Below the pieces are notes generated by a model that was given only the letters and a program-made list of their open reading frames with translations, made no database searches and was not told where the DNA came from. From JAAYAY01 sp964429355 (GTDB lineage: Bacteria; Planctomycetota; Planctomycetia; Pirellulales; Thermoguttaceae): a stretch of 13,913 bases of DNA. Below are positions 1 through 6,178 of this stretch, in pieces. The stretch is from assembly GCA_964429355.1 (NCBI GenBank), contig CAYSCH010000259.1, forward strand, positions 1-13,913, in the 5' to 3' direction. Positions within the stretch are counted from its first letter, which is position 1, and every line of letters starts with the position of its first letter. Position numbers and translations under genes: made by a program.

Positions 1-66
1 TAACCTCAAAGATCGTGAAGTTTTTCACAAAGACTCGCGACCATCGGGAGCAGACTGTTTTCAGTT

Positions 67-103
67 CGAGCGGTAGCTCGTATTGGTTGGCGGCCCTGCC
101 GCC
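67..103 (-). terminator. Possible 3' hairpins after the deacetylase gene
   Basis: Two short perfect inverted repeats lie downstream of the minus-strand deacetylase gene. One is GGCGGC/GCCGCC with a 3-base loop (89-103). The other is CGAGC/GCTCG with a 4-base loop (67-80). A third, weaker one (GTGAA/TTCAC) is at 15-28. No T-run follows on the minus strand, so this is not a classical intrinsic terminator. The position 40 bases after the stop codon is the main support. Bases 1-142 hold no gene that I can support. Confidence 0.3.
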
Positions 104-142
104 CTGGGTGACGACTACTCTTCCGCAAATCGGCACTGAATG

Positions 143-1384
143 CTACGGGACTGGAACAACCTGGACATGTTCCGCAACATACCGGTAACAGTACAGCCAG
201 CCGTTGGCCACATACCAGACGTCCGGCCGGCGAGCCACATGGGCGAGGTGCTGGATCAGGCTCGATCCCTCGGTCCCTTCCACGGGCGGTCGGGGATCGT
301 GAATCACGCTGTTTCGATATCGGTCTGGGTGCCACATCGCATAGCAGATTTGGCCTGCACGATAGACCTTCTCGAAGGCGGCATCGAGGGCGGCAACATC
401 TGCGCCGTAGTAGCGACCGGCGGGATCACGGCTCTGAAACACGGCGTCGTAGGCCTTGTAGCTCAGTCCGCCCACGCCGTAGAACCGATGCTCCGAGTCC
501 CATGCGGCGTAATCGACGCTCGTCGGATTGTCGCGGGAGTTGTAGCCTCGCACGAACACGAATTGCCCAGCACTTGCAGAAAGGACCGAGGCATCGCAGT
601 AGCCGCATGTCAGGATGTGCTCGAAGATGTGCTGCCCCCAGGGAATCCCCCGCAACCTGCCGAGAAGTTGGTCGCGACAGCCGAGAATCTCGCTGTGGTA
701 ACCGCGGACCGCGTAGGCAGCGGCCGTACATGGGTGAGTCTCGGCATGGACTGCAGGCTCCCAACTGCGATCACCTCGATCGAGTTCGGTCTGGAGCGTT
801 TGCCAGAAGGATTCTCCGCCAGCCCCCTGCGTGTTGATGGCGATCGAGACTGGGATGTCGTAGGACCGACACACGCCCAGAGCCGCTTGATAGTTGTCAG
901 AACGGTCATCGTAGGCACCGTTCCAGGGCGCTCCGGGATGAGCCCCCTCGCGAAAACCCCAATTGTCGAGCGATAGCGAATATGCGGCTTTTCGCCCGTC
1001 ATAATAGCGGGAGATTTCGGCGAACTCGGCCTGGTCCGTTCCGGAAAACTCCAGGTCGATCGTCGCGGTCGACTTGAAACCAACCGAGACATACGCCGTC
1101 TTCGACTCCGGGTCGTAACGGACGCACTCGACGCCATTGAAGTGCTCGCCCGAAAGCTTCATGTCCAGCGGTGCCCAGGGGTCGCCCAACCCATCGCGGC
1201 GACTGACCTTCAGCTCCGAGGGGCCGGTCGACACGCGAAACACGTAGGTGACTGGATAGCGCCAGCCAAACCGCTGCCACATGCCGGCATCGATAGTAAT
1301 ACGATAGGCCGGCTTGGCTGCCTCGACGGCCTGACCGAGCGCCAAGACCATCAGGCACAAAACGATTGACCAGAACCAACGCAT
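143..1384 (-). CDS. Secreted polysaccharide deacetylase-like (NodB-fold) protein
   Basis: A 413-residue exported protein. The reading frame is open further upstream, but the ATG at 1384 begins a clear signal peptide (residues 1-22: MRW, a hydrophobic core, then QAVEA), and GGAAAAGAG stands just before it. The first ~120 residues look beta-rich and have no motif I recognise. From about residue 130 the protein resembles the carbohydrate esterase 4/NodB superfamily: SLDNWG around D140 (motif 1), HAETHP at 213-218 (the metal-binding HxxxH of motif 2), and MWHP at 350-353 (late His motif), followed by a DVWYV-like stretch near 389. In active CE4 enzymes motif 1 normally has two Asp residues; here the second is Asn, so metal binding or activity may be changed. 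The likely role is work on a cell-surface or external polysaccharide, substrate unknown. A non-catalytic member of the fold is possible. The nearest gene upstream, 272 bases away on the same strand, is a cold-shock gene that need not be related. Confidence 0.8.
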   Translation of the reverse strand: MRWFWSIVLCLMVLALGQAVEAAKPAYRITIDAGMWQRFGWRYPVTYVFRVSTGPSELKVSRRDGLGDPWAPLDMKLSGEHFNGVECVRYDPESKTAYVSVGFKSTATIDLEFSGTDQAEFAEISRYYDGRKAAYSLSLDNWGFREGAHPGAPWNGAYDDRSDNYQAALGVCRSYDIPVSIAINTQGAGGESFWQTLQTELDRGDRSWEPAVHAETHPCTAAAYAVRGYHSEILGCRDQLLGRLRGIPWGQHIFEHILTCGYCDASVLSASAGQFVFVRGYNSRDNPTSVDYAAWDSEHRFYGVGGLSYKAYDAVFQSRDPAGRYYGADVAALDAAFEKVYRAGQICYAMWHPDRYRNSVIHDPRPPVEGTEGSSLIQHLAHVARRPDVWYVANGWLYCYRYVAEHVQVVPVP

Positions 1385-1417
1385 GGGCTCTTTTCCGGAT
1401 GACGGTGACGTTCTGGC

Positions 1418-1433
1418 GGAGGCGCTCGCCTCC
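1418..1433 (-). other. Hairpin upstream of the deacetylase start
   Basis: GGAGGC/GCCTCC with a 4-base loop lies 33 bases before the deacetylase ATG, in the 272-base interval after the cold-shock gene. It could be a 5'-leader hairpin of the deacetylase mRNA. I found no convincing -35/-10 pair nearby. The rest of 1385-1613 shows no gene. Confidence 0.25.
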
Positions 1434-1613
1434 AGAGTCGGGCCTTGATTTTCACTCGCCGACGTTGAGGGCTGCGTCCGTGCCGCTACCCCCTCGTGTC
1501 GTTTCCTCGTGCCGCCGGTTGACGGCAAACCACGCCTTCGGATCGTCCACGCCAAGTCCTCAAGATGGCGTTTCGAAGCTCGCTCCAAGTCTACCGTTGG
1601 CGAGTCTCGGGAG

Positions 1614-1638
1614 GCAAAAGGTCACAGCCACCTTTTGC
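1614..1638 (-). terminator. Candidate terminator hairpin of the cold-shock gene
   Basis: A perfect 9-base-pair inverted repeat (GCAAAAGGT/ACCTTTTGC) with a 7-base loop lies 18 bases past the cold-shock stop codon. Place and length fit a transcript end for a short monocistronic csp mRNA. No T-run follows on the minus strand, so it may instead stabilise the 3' end or need Rho. Confidence 0.45.
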
Positions 1639-1656
1639 TGGCACAAGGCCATCGAT

Positions 1657-1854
1657 TCAGAGCACCCTGACGTTTTCGGCACACGGACCTTTCGGGCCCC
1701 GGCCTTCCGTATAGGAGACTTTCTGACCTTCACGCAGTTCGTCGAAGCGGACATCCTCGAGACTCGACGAATGGAAGAACAAGTCTTTGTCGCCACTTGT
1801 CTTGATGAACCCAAACCCTCGATCGGTCAACTTCTTGATCGTACCTTCCGCCAT
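1657..1854 (-). CDS. csp: Cold-shock domain protein (CspA family)
   Basis: A 65-residue single-domain protein, the usual length for bacterial Csp proteins. It is one OB-fold that binds single-stranded RNA/DNA and acts as an RNA chaperone in the cytoplasm. Both nucleic-acid-binding motifs are visible: RNP1 as RGFGFI (residues 12-17) and RNP2 as DLFFHSSSL (24-32). The N-terminal GTIKKL and the C-terminal GPKGPCAENV stretch also fit the family. The ATG at 1854 is preceded by AGGAAA at 7-base spacing. The long noncoding stretch upstream could hold a structured 5' leader like those that control some csp mRNAs at low temperature, but I cannot show that here. Lys of the usual KGFGFI is Arg. Whether it is cold-induced or constitutive cannot be told from sequence. 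Confidence 0.95.
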   Translation of the reverse strand: MAEGTIKKLTDRGFGFIKTSGDKDLFFHSSSLEDVRFDELREGQKVSYTEGRGPKGPCAENVRVL

Positions 1855-1932
1855 TTCGGTGTTTCCTAAGTGAATTCCTGGACAGACGCTGCCGAACGCA
1901 CATTGTCCGGCGGGCTGCCGCCTGATGCCACA

Positions 1933-1962
1933 AGTTTAGCCCCTCACGAGGGCATCCCGCAA
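1933..1962 (-). promoter_or_regulatory. Weak candidate promoter for the cold-shock gene
   Basis: On the minus strand TTGCGG (1962-1957) and TAAACT (1938-1933) are 18 bases apart. They match the sigma70 consensus at 3 and 4 of 6 positions. A start site here would give a leader of roughly 70-75 bases before the csp ATG. The match is poor and chance is a fair explanation. Confidence 0.2.
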
Positions 1963-2140
1963 GTGGAGGGACCCTCCTGCAGCCCTCTCTCCGCCGGTCC
2001 GGCTCCCCTGGGCCGCGGATGCCTGATCCCGTCCGGACCATGCCGACGGCCTGGTCGGCGCGGTTGCTGCAAACCGGTCCGCCCGCTACCGCAGGAGCGT
2101 AGTCCCGAGACGAACTGTCCGCAAACCGCCTGACGCCTGC

Positions 2141-2178
2141 GGAAAACCCAGGAAGTACCGGATTTTTTGGGTTTTTCC
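2141..2178. repeat. AT-rich inverted repeat in the csp upstream region
   Basis: AAAACCCA (2143-2150) pairs with TGGGTTTT (2168-2175). A further GG/CC pair forms across a one-base bulge, giving about 10 pairs around a 17-base loop. A run of six T lies at 2163-2168. It stands out from the GC-rich surroundings. It could be a regulator site, or a terminator-like structure on either strand. No neighbouring gene end explains it. Confidence 0.4.
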
Positions 2179-2287
2179 AGAATGCCACGGTCTCTGGGGA
2201 TTCTACCACCCCGATTCCGAAACCGGTAAGATGCCAGAAACGCGGGCGGATGCTTGGGTGTGCTGCATGAACCGGAACGTTATGTCG

Positions 2288-2306
2288 TCACTGTACTTTT
2301 CAGTGA
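2288..2306. promoter_or_regulatory. Operator-like dyad TCACTG-N7-CAGTGA
   Basis: A perfect 6-base dyad with a 7-base spacer (19 bases in all) stands 109 bases before the start of the small plus-strand gene. Size and symmetry fit a binding site for a dimeric regulator, or a small hairpin. No known family consensus was recognised. Confidence 0.25.
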
Positions 2307-2415
2307 GTTGGAGGATGAAAAGCACAACATGCAGGGAATCGGTGATTGATTCTACAGGCTCCAGAACCGCAATCCGACCTGCCGCGGCGAGGCAGAAACC
2401 GAGAAGGAACCATCG

Positions 2416-2610
2416 ATGCGTCTTCAAGATTGGGAAACGACGATTCAGGCGATTGCCGATGAATGCAATCGTGATCGCAACAGAGCAGACAAGATCTTGA
2501 TGGCCTGGCGGATCAAGCTGGCGCAGGAACCCACTCTTCTGCCACCGTTCCAGATTGACGAGATCGTCCGTGAGGCCCGGCAAAGGCTCAGTCACATCGT
2601 CCGCGATTGA
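2416..2610 (+). CDS. Small unknown helical protein, 64 residues
   Basis: I do not recognise a family. The case for a real gene is a good ribosome-binding site (AGAAGGA, 7 bases before ATG), protein-like composition, and a position in line with the peroxiredoxin gene 108 bases downstream. The product starts MRLQDWETTIQAIADEC and is charged and probably all helical. It has three likely helices, about residues 5-17, 19-36 and 46-62, the last two parted by a Pro-containing LLPPF turn. No signal peptide or membrane segment is seen, so it should be cytoplasmic. Three Cys/Trp-type landmarks are W6, C17 and W30; there is no CxxC pair. Overlapping frames on both strands are open but read poorly. It might be a small regulator or a protein-protein adaptor; nothing in the sequence decides this. 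Confidence 0.6.
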   Translation: MRLQDWETTIQAIADECNRDRNRADKILMAWRIKLAQEPTLLPPFQIDEIVREARQRLSHIVRD

Positions 2611-2718
2611 GAATTCTCCTCATCGAAAGAAGCGGCACGGCAGTTCCCCACAACGCGGCGAACCGGTGCTGAGAGCTTTGAGCCTGCGTGAACCGAGGGT
2701 GGAACGAGGTGAGACGAC

Positions 2719-3174
2719 ATGAAGGTAGCTGTCGGTGACGAGGCGCCTGATTTCGCCGTGACCGGGCATGACGGCCAGAACGTGCGTCTGAGCGACTTTC
2801 GCGGCAAGAACGTGGTCGTCCTGTTCTTCTATCCGAAGGATGGCACGCCGATCTGCACTCAGGAGGCATGTGCGTTTCGCGATGCCTACGAAACCTTTGT
2901 TGAAGCCGGGGCCGTGGTGATTGGCGTGAGCGCCGATTCGCGGGAGCGGCACCGCAGCTTCGCCGCCAGCCAACGATTACCCTACGTCCTGGTGAGCGAT
3001 AGCGACGGCTCGTTGCGGCGGGCGTTTGGGGTACCGAGAACGATGGGGCTTCTGCCGGGGCGGGTGACCTACGTGATCGACCAGGCGGGCATCGTTCGAT
3101 TGGTATTCAACGCCCAGATGACCGCCGACCGTCACGTGCAGGAAGCCTTGAACACGATCCAGGCGTTGAAGTGA
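2719..3174 (+). CDS. bcp: Peroxiredoxin, PrxQ/Bcp type
   Basis: A 151-residue thiol peroxidase of the AhpC/TSA thioredoxin-fold superfamily, the normal size for Bcp/PrxQ. It reduces H2O2 and organic hydroperoxides in the cytoplasm, using thioredoxin as the usual reductant. The active site is in YPKDGTPICTQEAC: T43-P44 and peroxidatic C46, with C51 five residues later as the resolving Cys of the classic PrxQ arrangement. Arg near 105 (FGVPRT) fits the conserved PrxQ region. The N-terminal GDEAPDF motif is also typical. No signal peptide is present. The ATG has a strong GAGGTGA at 7-base spacing. It follows a small unknown gene and converges with batE, whose stop is only 42 bases away. A peroxidase beside a Bat (aerotolerance) locus is suggestive, but no shared regulation is visible. 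Confidence 0.95.
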   Translation: MKVAVGDEAPDFAVTGHDGQNVRLSDFRGKNVVVLFFYPKDGTPICTQEACAFRDAYETFVEAGAVVIGVSADSRERHRSFAASQRLPYVLVSDSDGSLRRAFGVPRTMGLLPGRVTYVIDQAGIVRLVFNAQMTADRHVQEALNTIQALK

Positions 3175-3195
3175 TCCGAACCAGGGAATTCGGAT
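3174..3195. terminator. Hairpin between convergent bcp and batE
   Basis: ATCCGAA (3174-3180) and TTCGGAT (3189-3195) form a 7-base-pair stem with an 8-base loop in the 42-base space between two converging stop codons. It begins at the last base of the bcp stop codon. The place fits a shared bidirectional transcript end. No clear T-run follows on either strand, so strength is uncertain. Confidence 0.4.
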
Positions 3196-3216
3196 TGTCC
3201 CCGATCGATGCCTGCA

Positions 3217-4050
3217 TTACCGGACTGGTTGTTCGACCACCATCTGGATGGCGGAGCGAGGGAGCCACGCATCGCGGCCGTCGAAGAGGCGGACCCGGGT
3301 CCAGTCGTCGCGAGTTTCGAGCACTTGGACCTCCGTGCCGCTGGGGAGCGGTTGCGGGAATCGTGGCGAGGCACCCACCGAATCGGCGCTCCGGGCAACA
3401 ACTTCCGGCAGAGTGAGTACCGCACCGTTGTCGCGGTTCTCGAAGAACAGAAACACGACGGTCCCGAGAAGGGTGAGCCAAACCAGGCCAGGGATGATCG
3501 CGAGGTTTCGCAGCACCGGCTGGCGCCAGCGGATAGCGGCCGCAATCAACGCCGCAGTCGCCAGAAATGCGATTGCCGCCAGCATCTGGAGTTCCCCGAG
3601 CGACAGGCGGCCTGTCCAGGCGAAGAAGGTATCGAGCAACCCGCCTTCCTCCGGACGCGGCACCCATTCGGCCAGGAGCGTCCGTGCATGGGCCAGGTTC
3701 TGGCGAGCGCGATGATGGTCCGGATCCAGGTGCAGCGCACGACGATATGCCAGGACTGCGGGGCCCAGTCGTTTCGCTCCCATGGCGGCATTGCCGAGGT
3801 TGACATACAGATCGGCGTTGCGGATCCCATCGGCTGGACTGTCCGGATTGCCGTCGGCGAGACGGGCGAAAAGGAGCTCCGCGCGGCGGAACTTTTCAAT
3901 TCGTTCGTCGCCGTCGGCGGAGTCGAGGGCGGCCCGGTATTCCTGCACCGCTTCGTCCAGCACCTGCTCCGGCGATGCGGCGCGAACCGAGCCTGGCAAG
4001 GCAAGTAATCCCAGGAGCAGGCAGGCGAGGCAACGAGCCAGATCGTTCAT
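3217..4050 (-). CDS. batE: BatE-like TPR and SH3-domain membrane protein
   Basis: A 277-residue protein, last gene of the Bat locus. In order: signal peptide (1-24, LACLLLGLLALPGSVRA), a helical TPR region (about 26-127, clearest at ADLYVNLGNAAMGAK and the following AYRRALHLDPDHHRA), two membrane spans (about 151-173 and 180-202), and a C-terminal bacterial SH3-like domain (about 215-272, with GTEVQVLETRDDWTRVR). This order of TPR, two spans and SH3 is typical of BatE. It probably sits in the inner membrane with the TPR part outside the cytoplasm, as a scaffold for the other Bat proteins. The frame is open to 4245, but the extra 65 residues lack protein character and the signal peptide starts at 4050, so I use that ATG; its ribosome-binding site is weak. 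A 249-base gap from batD suggests possible separate control. Confidence 0.85.
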   Translation of the reverse strand: MNDLARCLACLLLGLLALPGSVRAASPEQVLDEAVQEYRAALDSADGDERIEKFRRAELLFARLADGNPDSPADGIRNADLYVNLGNAAMGAKRLGPAVLAYRRALHLDPDHHRARQNLAHARTLLAEWVPRPEEGGLLDTFFAWTGRLSLGELQMLAAIAFLATAALIAAAIRWRQPVLRNLAIIPGLVWLTLLGTVVFLFFENRDNGAVLTLPEVVARSADSVGASPRFPQPLPSGTEVQVLETRDDWTRVRLFDGRDAWLPRSAIQMVVEQPVR

Positions 4051-4299
4051 GCTGAATGTCCGTTTGGCAAATCCCTGCCGAGGTCGGTGCCGGCTGCAGC
4101 TGCGGAAACCGGAGTGGCCGCAGATGAAACACCGACGAAACGCGGATCTCGGATGAGTGAGGAACAAAACGTCTCGGAACACGGATCGATCCTTGTCGAG
4201 AGCATGGCAGTAATCACTATCAGGCGGTGTTCCGTTGTGTGCCATTTATAAGGAGCAAGATCACGGGACGGGTTCCAGGCCGCCGGCCGGATGCCACCG
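4051..4299 (-). other. 249-base gap between batD and batE
   Basis: No gene is supported here. The batE frame stays open through most of it, but the translation looks random (Arg, His, Cys and Ser scattered). An AT-rich patch, TTATAA at 4246-4251, is the best place for a minus-strand promoter -10 element feeding batE, though no good -35 is seen. The 3' hairpin of batD overlaps its upstream edge. Confidence 0.4.
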
Positions 4300-4316
4300 C
4301 TACGATGGACCGGCCG
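4284..4316 (-). terminator. Strong hairpin spanning the batD stop codon
   Basis: On the minus-strand RNA, CGGCCGG and CCGGCCG form a 7-pair outer stem. Inside it CCAUCG and CGGUGG form a 6-pair stem with one G-U pair. The three-base loop is exactly the UAG stop codon (4300-4302). A small 1x3 internal loop joins the two stems. It lies at the end of batD before a 249-base gap, so it could end, attenuate or protect the upstream transcript. No U-run follows. Confidence 0.45.
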
Positions 4317-6177
4317 ATTGCCGAAACCTGGCGGCAACGGCTTTGGCTTGTACGATCAGCGCGGTGTCGAGGGTCGTGCCGGCCGATTCGGCGGGTGCAA
4401 AGATGATCGATTCACAAACAGCGATGACGGCCTGGGCTTCCTCGCGAGCCACATCCGGCAGTTCGGCCACGAGGCCACGTATTGCCGCGGCCACCTCGGC
4501 GGCCGCTTCCTTCCGCGGCAAGCCAGCAGCGCGTGCGATCCTCTCCTGCTGGCTGCGGACGCTCCTGCGTCGGGCCAGGACGGCTGGGTCAATGTCTCTG
4601 CGCCGGCGATCGACCAGCGCCACTGCGATCAGCAAGCCACCTGTGCCGTACAAGGCCAGTTGCCAGGGCAATCCGCCCTGCCAGCCCCGGCAGTCGCGCA
4701 GAACGACCCCCGCAAGCGGTTCGATGGCCAGGTCGGCACCGCTCAATGAGAATGCGGGCTTCGTCGGGATGGCAGCGGCAATCTGGCGGGGCTCGCCCCC
4801 TTCCTGCGGCTCGTTCTCGGCAGGTTGGGCCGGCGAATCCGAGCCACTGACCACATCCCTTGCCGAAACAACCTGGGCGGGCATCACCCGCAACGCGATC
4901 GGTTTGGATCGTACGGTCTGGTAGGTCTCTGTTTCGGAATTGAACCAGGAGTAGGCCAGTGCGGGAATCTCGGTCACTGCCTCGCTGGAAACGCGTACCG
5001 ATACCCGAAACTCCTTGACGCCGTCACCCATGGTCCCGGCAACGTCGCCTTCGGGGAGGCGGAACAGATCGGCCTTCAGCCCGCCGTCGGCGGAGAGAGG
5101 CGGCAGACTGGCGTTCTCCAGGTTGCCTTGACCGCGAAGGGTGATCGCCAGGCCGATCGGATCGCCTACTCGAACCACCGTGCGATCGGCTGCAACGTCG
5201 ATCGAAAAGCCTTCGCCGACAACACCCGCAAAACTCTCGGGCCGACCCTCCGACGGGAAGGGCTTGACCACCAGCGTCTGCCCGTTGCCAACCGCGCGGC
5301 TCATCATGGTCGCCGTCGGACGCCGGTCGTCACCCAGCATCTCCTGCAGCAACGAACTGCCAAAGCCGAAATCGTCGTCCGGGGATCGCTCCCGGGACCA
5401 CGAGGTCGCCCTCACCATGGACGCTTCGATGGGGGCAATCTCGAACTGGCCGACGCGATCGGGAATCAGCGTCCTCTTGGCCGTGAACACAGCGAACCGG
5501 CGCCCCTCATAATCCTCCATGCGGACGCTCGCAGCCAGAGGGAGCTGGCCCCCCTTGGTGTCGATCACCAGGCGAGAATCGCCCCGGCGGGGCGCCGGAT
5601 CCGGGGCAAACCGGAACATGTCGAAGAGCGGTGAGTAGATGCTCAGGTCACGGATATCGTCCAGGTTGCCTGCGTACCACCACTCGATCTCGACCGGAAC
5701 TCGCTGGTCGGGATAGATGTTTCCCTCGGGCAAGACCAGCCGGACTCGCGTATCGGTGTCGACCGGAATGGGTTCGAAGGTCAACGGCACCGCCTTGACG
5801 GAGGCCTGCTTCGAGCCTTGCTTGATCACGAACGGCCCGACCGTATAATCGCCTGGCCGATTCGCCGTGACTGCGTAGTTGATCACATGCGTCACTCTCG
5901 TGTATTGCGATATCTGCCCATTGATATTGCTGTAACCCCTGGCAATGTGGGGCGTCCCAGCCACCGTCTGGGCGCGCAGCCCGTCCGGCAACGGCCCAGC
6001 TTCCACGGTGGGCGCCGATTCCTCGTCAAATCCGTTGATGGTGAACTGGATGATCGCGGGGTGGCCCACGTAGTGAGGCGGCCGCTGCTTGGCCACCTGG
6101 ACCTGGACTTCCTGAGCCCCGACATGGGCTCCGGTCAGAAAAACGGCCAGAATCACAAGTATTCGAGTCTTTCCCAC
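4300..6177 (-). CDS. batD: BatD (oxygen-tolerance family) membrane protein
   Basis: A 625-residue BatD-family protein. It starts with GTG at 6177, one base after the batB-batC stop, with AAGGA at 8-base spacing. No ATG start gives a signal peptide, while this GTG gives a good one (VGKTRILVILAVFLTGAHVGAQ, cleavage near residue 21). Residues 25-440 are a set of beta-sandwich/Ig-like repeats. The stretch at 307-352 (FPSEGRPESFAGVVG, then VGDP, then RGQGNL) is the hallmark of BatD. A Ser/Glu/Pro/Gly linker (440-475) leads to one membrane span (503-522), a very basic RRRRD and a cytoplasmic helical tail of about 100 residues (to 625). Most of the protein should face the periplasm. Its molecular role is unproven; it is thought to work with BatA/BatB. 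The frame continues open upstream inside batB-batC, but that part is the shadow of another gene. Confidence 0.88.
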   Translation of the reverse strand: MGKTRILVILAVFLTGAHVGAQEVQVQVAKQRPPHYVGHPAIIQFTINGFDEESAPTVEAGPLPDGLRAQTVAGTPHIARGYSNINGQISQYTRVTHVINYAVTANRPGDYTVGPFVIKQGSKQASVKAVPLTFEPIPVDTDTRVRLVLPEGNIYPDQRVPVEIEWWYAGNLDDIRDLSIYSPLFDMFRFAPDPAPRRGDSRLVIDTKGGQLPLAASVRMEDYEGRRFAVFTAKRTLIPDRVGQFEIAPIEASMVRATSWSRERSPDDDFGFGSSLLQEMLGDDRRPTATMMSRAVGNGQTLVVKPFPSEGRPESFAGVVGEGFSIDVAADRTVVRVGDPIGLAITLRGQGNLENASLPPLSADGGLKADLFRLPEGDVAGTMGDGVKEFRVSVRVSSEAVTEIPALAYSWFNSETETYQTVRSKPIALRVMPAQVVSARDVVSGSDSPAQPAENEPQEGGEPRQIAAAIPTKPAFSLSGADLAIEPLAGVVLRDCRGWQGGLPWQLALYGTGGLLIAVALVDRRRRDIDPAVLARRRSVRSQQERIARAAGLPRKEAAAEVAAAIRGLVAELPDVAREEAQAVIAVCESIIFAPAESAGTTLDTALIVQAKAVAARFRQSAGPS

Positions 6178-6178
6178 C

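Larger units (their letters stand above)
1855..2415. other. 561-base noncoding stretch between divergent genes
   Basis: This interval separates the minus-strand cold-shock gene from the plus-strand small gene and should hold promoters for both. Frames that are open here read as Pro/Arg/Ser-rich text with no motif, so I call no gene. The half near csp is very GC-rich, with several short hairpins, for example GCCGAC/GTCGGC at 2042-2059. The part from about 2140 to 2340 is clearly more AT-rich and carries two longer dyads, listed separately. I do not recognise a known structured RNA (no SRP RNA, RNase P or tmRNA hallmark). Confidence 0.5.

Noticed and set aside
140..976. 278-codon plus-strand frame opposite the deacetylase
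   Set aside because: The minus-strand frame has a signal peptide and the NodB-fold motifs. The plus-strand translation has no recognisable features and no ribosome-binding site.
1366..1869. 167-codon plus-strand frame opposite the cold-shock gene
   Set aside because: It runs over a clear cold-shock domain on the other strand and has no domain of its own.
1870..2133. Possible structured RNA such as SRP RNA, RNase P or tmRNA
   Set aside because: None of the conserved core sequences of these RNAs is present on either strand; only short GC hairpins are seen.
2203..2595. 130-codon minus-strand frame opposite the small plus-strand gene
   Set aside because: It shows some hydrophobic stretches, but no ribosome site or motif. 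It also crosses the dyad-rich intergenic region, while the plus-strand frame has a good start.
4051..4245. Longer batE start at 4245
   Set aside because: The extra 65 residues look random, would bury the signal peptide, and the ATG at 4245 has no Shine-Dalgarno.
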